Shown: positions 28,201-35,062 of the stretch, one piece after another
Numbering within the stretch: the stretch's first letter is position 1
Layout: each line of letters opens with the position of its first letter
Assembly: GCF_000155955.1 (NCBI RefSeq)
Contig: NZ_GG697142.2
Coordinates: forward strand, 157,646 to 221,645
Direction of reading: 5' to 3'
Length of the DNA: 64,000 bases
Source: Mitsuokella multacida DSM 20544
GTDB taxonomy: Bacteria; Bacillota; Negativicutes; Selenomonadales; Selenomonadaceae
Notes under the pieces: model-generated
Databases searched by the model: none
The model's input: the letters and a program-made list of their open reading frames with translations, nothing else
What the model was told of the DNA's origin: nothing
Position numbers and translations under genes: made by a program

Positions 28201-28668
28201 CAGGCCGACGCGCTCAGCGAATGCCTTGACCTCAGCGAAGTCCTTGACGGCACCGTTCGTGCCCGGAATCATCGGGATCTCTGCCTTCTCGGCCTGGATG
28301 CGCGCATTGACCTTATCGCCGAACATCTGCAGGTGCTCGACCTTCGGGCCGATGAAGATGATGCCCTCTTCCTCGCAGCGCTTGGCGAGCTGCGCGTTCT
28401 CGGAGAGGAAGCCGTAGCCCGGATGGATGGCATCGACGTCGTGCTCCTTGCAGATGCGGATGATGTCCTCGATGTCGAGGTAGGCATCGACTGGCTTCTT
28501 GCCCTTGCCCACGAGATACGCCTCGTCGGCGCGGCTGCGGTGCAGGGACAGGACATCTTCTTTGGAATAGACGGCGACCGTGCGGATGCCCATCTCATGG
28601 CAGGCGCGGAAAATGCGGATGGCAATCTCGCCGCGGTTTGGCACCAAGATCTTGTGAATGGTCTTCAT
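25243..28668 (-). CDS. pyc: Pyruvate carboxylase
   Basis: The 1141-residue biotin enzyme that makes oxaloacetate from pyruvate, bicarbonate and ATP. It has a biotin carboxylase domain (KILVPNRGEIAIRIFRACHE at the start; GGGGRGMRRV; EVNPRVQVEHTVTE), a carboxyltransferase domain (DTTYRDAHQSLLATRIRTQD; FEDWGGATFDVAYRFL), a PYC/OADA region and a C-terminal biotinyl domain with the biotinylated Lys in EAMKMETT. The length is that of the single-chain form. ATG at 28668-28666 is the start (MKTIHKILVPN) with AAGGGGGATCC upstream. The frame stays open for 66 more codons upstream, through the leader, but has no ribosome-binding site there. It has its own promoter and a long leader. Confidence 0.97.
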   Translation of the reverse strand: MKTIHKILVPNRGEIAIRIFRACHEMGIRTVAVYSKEDVLSLHRSRADEAYLVGKGKKPVDAYLDIEDIIRICKEHDVDAIHPGYGFLSENAQLAKRCEEEGIIFIGPKVEHLQMFGDKVNARIQAEKAEIPMIPGTNGAVKDFAEVKAFAERVGLPVMIKAINGGGGRGMRRVDRMEDLKESYEEARSEAKRAFGDEDVYVEKCILNPKHIEVQIMGDEHGNVIHLNERDCSIQRRHQKVIEMAPAWSLPKKLRQNICAAALKIMKNVCYVNAGTVEFLADQDEEHFYFIEVNPRVQVEHTVTEAITDVDIVKTQILVAEGYALSDPEIGIKSQADIPCNGVAIQCRITTEDPQNNFMPDTGKINDYRSGGGPGIRLDAGTAYTGAVITPYYDSLLVKVTAHANNAKETISRMLRCLDEFRIGGVKTNIYFLKNMLLDKNFQEGTCNVNYIDHHPELLDDPHVIDEPAAGLLAYIGEITVNGFHGNGANPKPRFETPVKLDASDEECPSGTRQLLQELGPEKFAKWIQDQKQVLMMDTTYRDAHQSLLATRIRTQDIMKAIHYTACRVPQIYAFEDWGGATFDVAYRFLDEDPWERLRKMREAAPNILFQMLTRGANTVGYTNYPPEVVRQFLRLAAKNGVDVFRIFDCLNQLDHMTLSIDEVRKQGKIAETAFCYTGDILNDGRQKYTLKYYTNLAKEMEKAGANIIAIKDMAGLLKPEAAYTLISALKDAVDLPIHLHSHEGGGCTLYTYAKAAEAGVDIVDVATSALSNGTSQPSMTAFIQALSNNPRQPKMDIEELETIDRYWQVVRAYYAGVDGKMTSPNTTVFQHEMPGGQYTNLRQQAKGVGLGDKWPEVCRMYAKVNAMFGDVIKVTPSSKVVGDMTLFMVQNKLTEEDIYERGETMDFPKSVVDFFDGKLGVPYGGFPEKLQKIILRGEKPHLETPPAPIDQEKVTQDMKVLRMPETEEARSSYCIYPKVYKDYIQRYHQYGDLSILDTPTYFFGMKPGEESWLRINGKMVLIRMNYITPPSDEGFREIQFEVNGMPREIRVRDKAASEGTTIIRQADPTVPGEVPATLSGSVLRLIAAKGDVVKKGDPLMVTEAMKMETTITAPIAGIVQEICVAAGSRITSGDLLAVIE

Positions 28669-28861
28669 ATGGATCCCCCTTAGAAAAAACAGGCCACGTG
28701 AATGAAATGACAGAATTGCCGCTGTTTTCCTGTTAGCAGGTGGAGCAGTGCAATATCTCTCTATCAACATTGGCTCCTTTTGACAGTTAACGTTATTTTT
28801 TTCACAAAGGTGAAGAAAATCAAAACCGGAATGAGTCCGGTCAGCTCCTTTGCTTGCCATT

Positions 28862-28890
28862 ATCATACGTCAGACGCAGAAAATAATCAA
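28862..28890 (-). promoter_or_regulatory. Probable pyc promoter
   Basis: On the minus strand TTGATT (28890-28885), 17 bases, TATGAT (28867-28862). It gives a leader of about 190 bases. Confidence 0.55.
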
Positions 28891-28949
28891 TAGTTTTCAT
28901 GTATTTTAACATAAATATAAAGTATCTTGTATCCAAAATCAGTAAATGC

Positions 28950-28978
28950 TTGACAAGAGGGAGTGGATTCCGTATAAT
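28950..28978 (+). promoter_or_regulatory. Consensus promoter of the second amino-acid binding protein
   Basis: TTGACA (28950-28955), 17 bases, TATAAT (28973-28978). A perfect match; the start of transcription falls on the shared TGTTAAC element. Confidence 0.88.
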
Positions 28979-28985
28979 AACATCA

Positions 28986-29009
28986 TGTTAACGCTTTAGC
29001 AAGATAAAG
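28986..29009 (+). promoter_or_regulatory. Shared element, copy 1: TGTTAAC-G-CTTT-N8-AAAG
   Basis: It starts 8 bases after the -10 box, over the predicted transcription start. The same 24-base pattern recurs at 35910-35933 before the permease-ATPase pair. It contains the palindrome GTTAAC and an inverted CTTT-N8-AAAG. Likely an operator. Confidence 0.55.
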
Positions 29010-29031
29010 AACTGAATGAGGAGAGATGGAT

Positions 29032-29838
29032 ATGAAGTGGAAAAAGATTCTCGCACTGGGGATGGCGGCTGTCATGACGGCGGCTTTTGTAACGGGCTGC
29101 GGCGGACAGAAGGCAGCCGATAACGGTTCGGGCTCTGGCGACAAGGGCAAGATCATCGTCGGACTCGACGACAACTTCCCGCCGATGGGCTTCAAGGATG
29201 AGAACAACGAGATCACGGGCTTCGATGTCGATCTTGCCAAGGAAGCGTCGAAGCGCCTGGGCCGCGAAGTCGAGTTCAAGGCAATCGACTGGTCGAGCAA
29301 GGAAGCGGAGCTCAAGAGCGGCCGCGTCAACGTCCTCTGGAACGGCCTCGACATCACGGAGAAGCGCAAGGAGAACATGCTGTTCTCGGATCCGTACATG
29401 GACAACCGCCAGATCATCTTCGTCAAGAAGGGACGCACGGACATCACGGACGAGAAGAGCCTCGCTGGCAAAATCGTCGGCACGCAGAGCGCTTCGACCG
29501 CTGAAGAATACATGGATAAGACGGACTTCTTCAAGAAGGATGTCAAGGAAGTCAAGAAGTACTCCGACTTCGTCACGGCGTTCATGGATCTGGAGAACGG
29601 CCGTGTGGATGCCATCGTCGGTGATGAGATCGTCGGACGCTACTACATGAGCAAGCACCCCGAAGCCATCGATGCTGTCGATGTCGCCGTCGGTCCGGTC
29701 AGCCAGTTCGGCATTGCCTTCGCAAAGGATAATAAGGCCCTGCGTGACGATGTCCAGAAGGTCCTCGATGAGATGAAGGCCGACGGCACGACCGCCAAGA
29801 TCTCTGAGAAGTGGTTCGGCAAGGACATCACGAAATAA
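29032..29838 (+). CDS. Amino-acid ABC transporter substrate-binding lipoprotein, unlinked from its permease
   Basis: A 268-residue SBP_bac_3 protein. A lipoprotein signal ends FVTGC, then a Gly/Ser linker, then IIVGLDDNFPPMGFKDENNEITGFDVDLAKEASKRLG. It also contains FKAIDWSSKEAELKSGRVNVLWNGLDITEKRKENMLFSDPYM, a cystine/polar-amino-acid signature. It ends KISEKWFGKD. ATG 29032 is preferred over 29026, as GAGGAGAG is then correctly spaced. It stands alone, with its own promoter and terminator. The nearest partner without a binding protein is the permease-ATPase pair at 35961-37371, which shares a promoter-proximal element, so the two probably form one importer. The solute is not certain. Confidence 0.9.
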   Translation: MKWKKILALGMAAVMTAAFVTGCGGQKAADNGSGSGDKGKIIVGLDDNFPPMGFKDENNEITGFDVDLAKEASKRLGREVEFKAIDWSSKEAELKSGRVNVLWNGLDITEKRKENMLFSDPYMDNRQIIFVKKGRTDITDEKSLAGKIVGTQSASTAEEYMDKTDFFKKDVKEVKKYSDFVTAFMDLENGRVDAIVGDEIVGRYYMSKHPEAIDAVDVAVGPVSQFGIAFAKDNKALRDDVQKVLDEMKADGTTAKISEKWFGKDITK

Positions 29839-29875
29839 TCGCTCTATCTGCATCGCTGCAAGTGGTGTGTATGAG

Positions 29876-29923
29876 AAAGCCGGTTACCGATATCCAACGA
29901 GATATCGGTAACCGGCTTTTTTT
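29876..29923. terminator. Long perfect terminator hairpin
   Basis: GCCGGTTACCGATATC and GATATCGGTAACCGGC pair with no mismatch around a six-base loop, with AAA before and seven T after. It ends both the binding-protein gene and the converging ABC operon. Confidence 0.95.
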
Positions 29924-30698
29924 AAAGGGCATTCTCCTGCAGCTGGCAGGCGGCGGAGAGGAGCTCCTTCGCCGCCATGCTCTGCGGATGGCAGATGATA
30001 TCGCTGACATCGCCGCTTTCAGCGACGCTGCCGTTGGCGAGGACGACGATGCGGTCAGCGATCTGTGGGAGCAGTGCGAGGTCGTGCGTAACGAAGAGAC
30101 AGGCCATCTGCTGGTCTGCTATGAGCCGGCGCAGCAGTGCGATGATGTCCTGCTGTACGGTCACGTCGAGCGCGCTCGTCGCCTCATCACAGATGAGCAG
30201 GGCAGGTGAGAGGGCGAGGGCACGCGCGATGGAGGCGCGCTGGCATTCACCACCGCTGACTTCGTGCGGGTAACGTCCGGCATGTGCCTTTGGCAGGCCG
30301 ACCTGTGCGAGCAGCGATAGGACCCTGGCGTGGCAATCAGCTGGCGATAGGCCATGTGCGCGCAGAGGCTCGGCAATGCTCCAGCCGATCGTGTGGCGTG
30401 GGTCAAAAGAGGCCTGTGGCAGCTGGAAGATTATCTGCAGGCGGTCGTAGAGATGGCGCAGAGCCGCTCCTTTCGCTTGTGTCACATCTTCGCCGTCAAA
30501 GAGAAGCGTGCCGTCATCGGCATCGATGAGACGCGCGATGATCTTTATGAGTGTGCTTTTCCCGCAGCCGCTGCGGCCGACGAGGCCGACGCATTCGCCT
30601 GGCGCGATGGTGAGGTTGATGCCATGGAGGACCTGCTGCCGTTCCCCGCGGCGTCTGTATGACTTCTGGATATTCCTGAGCTCTAAGATTGGGGTCAT
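29922..30698 (-). CDS. Peptide/nickel-type ABC importer ATP-binding protein (DppF/NikE type)
   Basis: A 258-residue ATPase, last gene of a five-gene minus-strand importer operon. Walker A is GRSGCGKST, the Q-loop FQLPQASFDPR (the PQASFDPR form is typical of DppF/NikE), the signature VSGGECQR and Walker B LLICDEATSALDVTVQ. Its start overlaps the stop of the upstream ATPase gene by 4 bases (ATGA). The C-terminal oligopeptide/dipeptide ATPase domain is short compared with OppF, which fits NikE-like proteins. Its stop is inside the T-run of the terminator. Confidence 0.9.
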   Translation of the reverse strand: MTPILELRNIQKSYRRRGERQQVLHGINLTIAPGECVGLVGRSGCGKSTLIKIIARLIDADDGTLLFDGEDVTQAKGAALRHLYDRLQIIFQLPQASFDPRHTIGWSIAEPLRAHGLSPADCHARVLSLLAQVGLPKAHAGRYPHEVSGGECQRASIARALALSPALLICDEATSALDVTVQQDIIALLRRLIADQQMACLFVTHDLALLPQIADRIVVLANGSVAESGDVSDIICHPQSMAAKELLSAACQLQENAL

Positions 30699-31495
30699 TG
30701 CAGGAGACCTCCTTCTGCTGTCCCTTCGAGGGGGAGCTGTGGGATGGCGTGTAGGAGCTCGCGCGTATACGCCTGCTGCGGGTGCTGGAGCACGGTCTCA
30801 CAGGTGCCGTATTCGATGCACTCGCCACGGCGCATCACGAGCAGCGCATCGGCTAGATGGCGGGCAACGGCGATGTTGTGTGTCACGAGAAGGATTGCCG
30901 TCCCTTCTGTGCGCTGCAGTGCCTTCAGGGCATCGAGGACGCAGATCTGTGAGAGGACATCGAGTGCAGAAGTCGGTTCATCGGCGAGCAGCAGCTTGGG
31001 CCGCAGCATCATTGCTGCGAGGATACCGACGCGCTGTCCCATGCCGCCGGAAAGCTCGAAAGGATAGGCATCCCAGACCGTTTGGGGAAGATCGAGCACC
31101 GCCATGAGTTCTTCGGCGCGCTGCCGGATCTGCTGCTTCGTCCAGTTGGCATGTGCGCGGATGCTCTCTGAGATTTGTGCGCTGATGCGGCGGACAGGGC
31201 AGAAGGAAGCGCCGGCGTCCTGGAAGATCATGGCAATGGCTGAGCCGCAGAGGGCGCGCCGCTTCCCTGGCGGGAGTGTGAGCAGAGACTGTCCATCCAT
31301 GGAGATATCTCCCTGCCACGATCTGCCGCGCTCGGGGAGACCGAGGATGGCGCGCAGGACGGAGCTCTTGCCGCTGCCCGACTCGCCGACGATGGCAAGC
31401 GTGCTGTCGGCGTTCAGGGAGAAACTGAGATCGTTGACCGCGGTCAGGCTGCCGTAGGAGATGCTGAGATGCGTTACGTCTAGTAATGGCTTCAT
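30695..31495 (-). CDS. Peptide/nickel-type ABC importer ATP-binding protein (DppD/NikD type)
   Basis: A 266-residue ATPase, the partner of the one encoded next. Walker A is GESGSGKSS (Ser in place of the usual Thr), Q-loop FQDAGASFCPVRRI, signature LSGGMGQRV, Walker [15 protein letters not shown]. The ASFCPVRRI and GGMGQRV forms are of NikD/CntD-like subunits rather than the OppD SLNPV form. Start ATG 31495 (MKPLLDV) sits 9 bases after AAGGA. ATG 31504, overlapping the binding-protein stop as ATGA, is the alternative and would add three residues. The specificity is inferred only. Confidence 0.88.
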   Translation of the reverse strand: MKPLLDVTHLSISYGSLTAVNDLSFSLNADSTLAIVGESGSGKSSVLRAILGLPERGRSWQGDISMDGQSLLTLPPGKRRALCGSAIAMIFQDAGASFCPVRRISAQISESIRAHANWTKQQIRQRAEELMAVLDLPQTVWDAYPFELSGGMGQRVGILAAMMLRPKLLLADEPTSALDVLSQICVLDALKALQRTEGTAILLVTHNIAVARHLADALLVMRRGECIEYGTCETVLQHPQQAYTRELLHAIPQLPLEGTAEGGLLQ

Positions 31496-31500
31496 GATAT

Positions 31501-33045
31501 TCATTCCTTATCGAGTTCCGGGCGGATTTCATAGTAGTCGGAAGGATGTGCCGTGAAGCCTTCTACGCCCTTGCGCATGACGAATGACATGCGCAGGTGG
31601 GCGGCGTAGATATATGCGCAGTCGTCAAGGGCGAGCTGCTCCATCTGGATGGCAATCTTCGCGCGGTTTTCTGCGCCGTAGGTGTTGCGGAGCTGCTCTT
31701 CGAGTGCCTCCATCTTGTCGCTTTGATAACAGCCGAAGTTATAGGGCGATGCCTTGAGGAGATGCGTCGTGAAGTAGTATTCAGGATCGCCGGTCGGTGC
31801 TGTGACGATGGCATTGGCGTAGAGATCGAATTCGCCGTTCTTGCGGAACGGCTTGTAGTTGTCTGTCGCGTTGATATCGAGCTTGATGCCGATCTTCTTC
31901 AGGCTGTCCTGTGCCGATTCTGCGAGCAGTGGGAGCTCCTGCCGCGAGGTGTAAGTGAGATAGCGGAGCTCGAGGTCTTTGCCGTCTTTATCCACGTAGC
32001 CATCGCCATCTGTGTCTTCGTAACCGGCTTCCTTGAGCAGGGCTCTTGCCCCATCGAGATCGTAGGGGGCTGCCTTGACGGCTGTACCGCCAAACGGGAG
32101 CGCAGCGGGGAAAGGCCCGGCGGCTGGCGTTCCCTGGCCGTGCAGCAGGACCTTGGTGAAGTTTTCCTTGTCGATGGCCATGGCGATGGCCTTGCGCACG
32201 CGGAGGTCCTGCAATGCCGGTGTGCGGTAGTTGAATGCAATCTGGTAGACACGGGAGGTATCGGTCTGACTGATCTTATAGGTATCCTTCCCTTGGAAGA
32301 GGCTCAGGCTGGCATAGGGGAGTCCCTGCACGGCATCGAACTCGCCATTCTGCATGGCCATCGTGAGCGTATCGCCATCCGGGATGCTCTTGACGATGAT
32401 CTTGTCCATCTTTGGCTTTACGTCACCCCAGTAGTTCTCGTTCTTCTTGAGTATGATCTCGGTATCGCTGACGGATACCGGCAGATACGGTCCTGTGCCG
32501 ACGACGATGTGATCGTGTTCCCCTGCTTCCACATCGATGATGCACCCGTAGGGATCGGAAAGGTAATTGAGGAGAGCGGGTACCTTCTCCTTGGATTTGA
32601 TTGTGATGGAGTCATCATCTGCTGTGATGGAGTCGATCTTGAGGTCTTCCGGAGCACGGTCATTCTTTTCCAGCAAGTCATCGAGACATGCCTTGACGGC
32701 CTGTCCCGTTACCTTCTTTCCGTTTGAGAACGTGATGTTGTCCTTGAGCCTGATCTTGACCGTGTAGTCGTCAAGCTGCTCGTAATCTCTGGCGAGCCAG
32801 GGTTCGAGCTGCATGTTCTCTGTGAAGCGGAACAGGGTTTCGCCGATGCCATAGCGCAGGGTGCTCCAGCCCACGTAGGTATCGTGCGGGTTCGTGCCGA
32901 CGTTCTCCATCGCGGGCCCATAGGCCATCGTGCCGTAGGTGAAGGTCTTTTCGCTGCCAGCCTGATCTCTTGTGCTGCCACAGCCTGTGGCGAGGATGGA
33001 GGTGCTGAGGGCAAGGGTGAGGAGGATGCGTACCTTCTTGTTCAT
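31501..33045 (-). CDS. Peptide/nickel-type ABC importer substrate-binding lipoprotein (SBP_bac_5)
   Basis: A 514-residue lipoprotein: signal ending ILATGC, then a type 5 solute-binding fold. Visible family features are TLRYGIGETLFRF, LEPWLARDYEQLDDYTVKIRLKDNITFSNGKKV, VGTGPYLP and QIAFNYRTPALQDLRVRKAIAMAIDKENF. The order NVGTNPHDTYVGW before the first motif resembles NikA/CntA-like proteins. A DTDGDGYVDKDG stretch looks like a calcium loop but is common in this family. It binds a peptide, nickel or a metal-chelator complex. Thr codons are mostly ACC/ACA, unlike the ACG habit of neighbouring genes. It lies between the permease and ATPase genes of the operon. Confidence 0.9.
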   Translation of the reverse strand: MNKKVRILLTLALSTSILATGCGSTRDQAGSEKTFTYGTMAYGPAMENVGTNPHDTYVGWSTLRYGIGETLFRFTENMQLEPWLARDYEQLDDYTVKIRLKDNITFSNGKKVTGQAVKACLDDLLEKNDRAPEDLKIDSITADDDSITIKSKEKVPALLNYLSDPYGCIIDVEAGEHDHIVVGTGPYLPVSVSDTEIILKKNENYWGDVKPKMDKIIVKSIPDGDTLTMAMQNGEFDAVQGLPYASLSLFQGKDTYKISQTDTSRVYQIAFNYRTPALQDLRVRKAIAMAIDKENFTKVLLHGQGTPAAGPFPAALPFGGTAVKAAPYDLDGARALLKEAGYEDTDGDGYVDKDGKDLELRYLTYTSRQELPLLAESAQDSLKKIGIKLDINATDNYKPFRKNGEFDLYANAIVTAPTGDPEYYFTTHLLKASPYNFGCYQSDKMEALEEQLRNTYGAENRAKIAIQMEQLALDDCAYIYAAHLRMSFVMRKGVEGFTAHPSDYYEIRPELDKE

Positions 33046-33075
33046 GATAAAGTCCTTTCTTGAATCGTTTTCCTG

Positions 33076-33897
33076 TCAGTCCTGCCGGCGTGGCTGCTGG
33101 CGTGGATCGAAGATATCGCGCAGCTTGTCACCGAGGAGGTTGAAGGTGGCGACGGTGATGAAGATGGCTGTACCAGGAGCCAGGATGACCCATGGTGAGG
33201 TCTGCAGCATGCTGCGGCCGTTGTTCATCATCGCGCCCCACTCTGCCGTCGGCGGCATGGCGCCGAGTCCGAGGAAGGAGAGGCCCGCAAGCTCCATGAT
33301 GATGGTGCCGACATTGAGAGCCGCCGTCACGAGGATGGGGCCGGCGATGTTGGGGAAGACGTGGTGACAGAGAAGGCCGATTTTTCCTGTGCCGCTCATG
33401 CGTGCGGCGGCGAAATACGGCGTGCTGCGGATCGTGAGCACGAGCCCGCGGGCGAGGCGCGCGTACTTCGGCCAGCCGATGAGTGCGAGTGCTATCGCTG
33501 CCTGGATGAGGCCGCCGCCCAGGATGCCTGCGACGGCAATCGCGAAGACCATCTCGGGAAATGCGAGGAAGACATCGGCGAGGCGCATGAGGAGGATGTC
33601 TGTCCTGCCGCCCTTGAGGCCGCAGAGTGCGCCGATGAGGCTGCCCGTGAGCGCGATGAAAATCAGGAGCAGCAGAGAGGCGCACAGTGTTGCCTGCGAG
33701 CCGATGATGATGCGCGAGAGGATATCGCGTCCATAGCGGTCTGTGCCGAGGAGATGATCTGCACTCGGGGGCATGAGCGCCTGCGCAAGATCCTGGGCAT
33801 AGGGATCCTGCGGTGTGAGCCAGGGAGAAAAGATGGCGATGAGGAGCAGCAGGATGACTGCGGCGAGGTAGGGGAAAAGAGAGCGATGGAACTTCAT
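33076..33897 (-). CDS. Peptide/nickel-type ABC importer permease (DppC/NikC type)
   Basis: A 273-residue inner-membrane permease. The N-terminal helix YLAAVILLLLIAIFSPWLTPQDPYAQDL and the motif HLLGTDRYGRDILSRII are those of the DppC/NikC family. The EAA region is AARMSGTGKIGLLCHHVFPNIAGPIL, followed by AGLSFLGLGAMPPTAEWGAMMNNG. Length is slightly short for DppC and usual for NikC. Start ATG 33897 overlaps the stop of the first permease gene by 4 bases. Confidence 0.92.
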   Translation of the reverse strand: MKFHRSLFPYLAAVILLLLIAIFSPWLTPQDPYAQDLAQALMPPSADHLLGTDRYGRDILSRIIIGSQATLCASLLLLIFIALTGSLIGALCGLKGGRTDILLMRLADVFLAFPEMVFAIAVAGILGGGLIQAAIALALIGWPKYARLARGLVLTIRSTPYFAAARMSGTGKIGLLCHHVFPNIAGPILVTAALNVGTIIMELAGLSFLGLGAMPPTAEWGAMMNNGRSMLQTSPWVILAPGTAIFITVATFNLLGDKLRDIFDPRQQPRRQD

Positions 33898-34838
33898 TTC
33901 ATATCCTCCTCATAGCGTACGCGCGGGTCGAGCGCATGATAGAGGAGGTCTGCTGCGAGATTCACGCCGACATAGATGACCGACATCCAGACGACGTATG
34001 CCTGGATGAGCGGATAGTCGCGCGAGAGGATGGCATCGACCGCCAGTTTGCCTACGCCATCCCACATGAAAATGGTCTCGACGATAGCGGTGCCGCCGAG
34101 CAATGAACCGATGGAGAGGGCGAGAAGCGTGATGATGGTGATGAAGGAGGATCGCAACACGCTGTGCGTGAGGATCGTCCATTCGCTGATGCCGCGGGAA
34201 CGGGCCCCAGCCACATAGGGCTTGCCGAGCTCTTCAAGTACAGCTGCGCGGATTTGCCGCGTGTATTTTGCGCTCATGGAGATGGCGAGCGTCAGCGCTG
34301 GCAGAAAGACGCTCGCGGCGTTTTCTTTACTTCCCATGATGGGGAAGAGGTTGAGCTTGAGTGCGAGGAAGTAGATGAGCAGCAGAGCCACGAAGAAATT
34401 TGGCAGGGAATTGCCGATAAAGGTCAGGAAGCGCACGCAAAGGTCGAGCATGGTATTTTGCCGGGCTGCAGAGAGGATACCGAAGGGGATGGAGATGAGG
34501 AGTGTCATCGCGATGGACACGAGCATGAGCTCGACCGTCATGGGCAGCTTCTCCGAAAAGTTTTCAAAGACGCGCTTGCCAGAGATATAGGATCTTCCCA
34601 TGTCGCCTGTTGCGGCGCCTTTGAGCCAGTGGCCGTACTGCACGAGGAATGGCTGGTCAAGACCGAGTTCGGCGCGTTTCTGCTCCTTGACCTTTTCAGA
34701 GATGGCAGCTCCCGACTGTTCGTAGAGATGATCGACGGCGTCGTCCTGCGTGAACTGCATGAGACTGAAGGTCAGGAACGTGATGCCGAAGAGGATCGGG
34801 ATGAGCTGGAGGAGGCGCTGAATGATATAACGATGCAA
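33894..34838 (-). CDS. Peptide/nickel-type ABC importer permease (DppB/NikB type)
   Basis: A 314-residue inner-membrane permease, first gene of the operon. It opens MHRYIIQRLLQLIPILFGITFLTFSLMQF and contains GLDQPFLVQYGHWLKGAATGDMGRSY. The EAA region is EELGKPYVAGARSRGISEWTILTHSVLRSSF, and GTAIVETIFMWDGVGKLAVDAILSRDYPLIQ follows; all are DppB/NikB family features. The gene is divergent from a methyltransferase gene and is read from a promoter whose -35 lies in an inverted repeat. A ribosome-binding site AAGGAGAT precedes the ATG. Confidence 0.92.
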   Translation of the reverse strand: MHRYIIQRLLQLIPILFGITFLTFSLMQFTQDDAVDHLYEQSGAAISEKVKEQKRAELGLDQPFLVQYGHWLKGAATGDMGRSYISGKRVFENFSEKLPMTVELMLVSIAMTLLISIPFGILSAARQNTMLDLCVRFLTFIGNSLPNFFVALLLIYFLALKLNLFPIMGSKENAASVFLPALTLAISMSAKYTRQIRAAVLEELGKPYVAGARSRGISEWTILTHSVLRSSFITIITLLALSIGSLLGGTAIVETIFMWDGVGKLAVDAILSRDYPLIQAYVVWMSVIYVGVNLAADLLYHALDPRVRYEEDMK

Positions 34839-34894
34839 CCTGAGGATCTCCTTCCATCATCGTTTTTGGTAAATAATTAAGTAGTGACAATGAT

Positions 34895-34923
34895 ATTATA
34901 CCGAGGGCATGGCAAAAAGATAA
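34895..34923 (-). promoter_or_regulatory. Promoter of the peptide/nickel-type ABC operon
   Basis: On the minus strand TTATCT (34923-34918), 17 bases, TATAAT (34900-34895). The weak -35 lies inside the left arm of the inverted repeat, which suggests regulator dependence. Confidence 0.6.
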
Positions 34924-34987
34924 GCCCCTCTGGGGGATTCGGGAAGCAAGGAATTTTCATGGATAGAACCCCGGTGGGGGCTTATCT
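34919..34987. promoter_or_regulatory. Inverted-repeat operator pair between divergent promoters
   Basis: The left arm GATAAGCCCCTCTGGGGG (34919-34936) and right arm ACCCCGGTGGGGGCTTATC (34969-34987) are imperfect mirror images about 31 bases apart. Each arm also holds its own dyad CCCC-N3-GGGG. The outer GATAAG/CTTATC ends form the -35 boxes of the two divergent promoters. Confidence 0.6.
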
Positions 34988-35010
34988 CGTGATGGGAATT
35001 CCGGTAGAAT
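34982..35010 (+). promoter_or_regulatory. Promoter of the methyltransferase gene
   Basis: TTATCT (34982-34987), 17 bases, TAGAAT (35005-35010): the mirror image of the promoter on the other strand, with the same -35 sequence and spacing. Confidence 0.6.
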
Positions 35011-35062
35011 AGTAGAGTAAAAGAAAGATGTATCTGGTTCACTTGTATAGAAAGAGGTTTTT

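Larger units (their letters stand above)
28669..29031. other. 363-base intergenic region: pyc leader and promoters of both flanking genes
   Basis: It holds a minus-strand leader of about 190 bases before pyc and a plus-strand consensus promoter for the binding protein. In the leader RNA a hairpin ACCGGA-CTCAT-TCCGGT is followed by TTTGATTTT. Nearer the start, AACAGG can pair with CCTGTT just before a TTTTTTCT run that abuts the ribosome-binding site. No known riboswitch was recognised. Confidence 0.6.

Noticed and set aside
25243-28668. Long open frames opposite pyc and other GC-rich genes
   Set aside because: They mirror the codon bias of the true genes, lack ribosome-binding sites and give low-complexity Arg/Asp/Ala-rich proteins.
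28669-28866. In-frame extension of pyc by 66 codons
   Set aside because: The added residues do not resemble pyruvate carboxylase, there is no ribosome-binding site, and the family start MKTIHKILVPN with AAGGGGGATCC is at 28668.
31965-32025. EF-hand-like DTDGDGYVD loop in the type 5 binding protein as a calcium site
   Set aside because: This loop is common in the family and its position fits normal binding-protein structure; it does not support a special function.
34919-34987. Inverted repeat read as a terminator or riboswitch
   Set aside because: The gap between arms is about 31 bases, there is no T-run, and both promoters point away from it, so it would not be transcribed from them.
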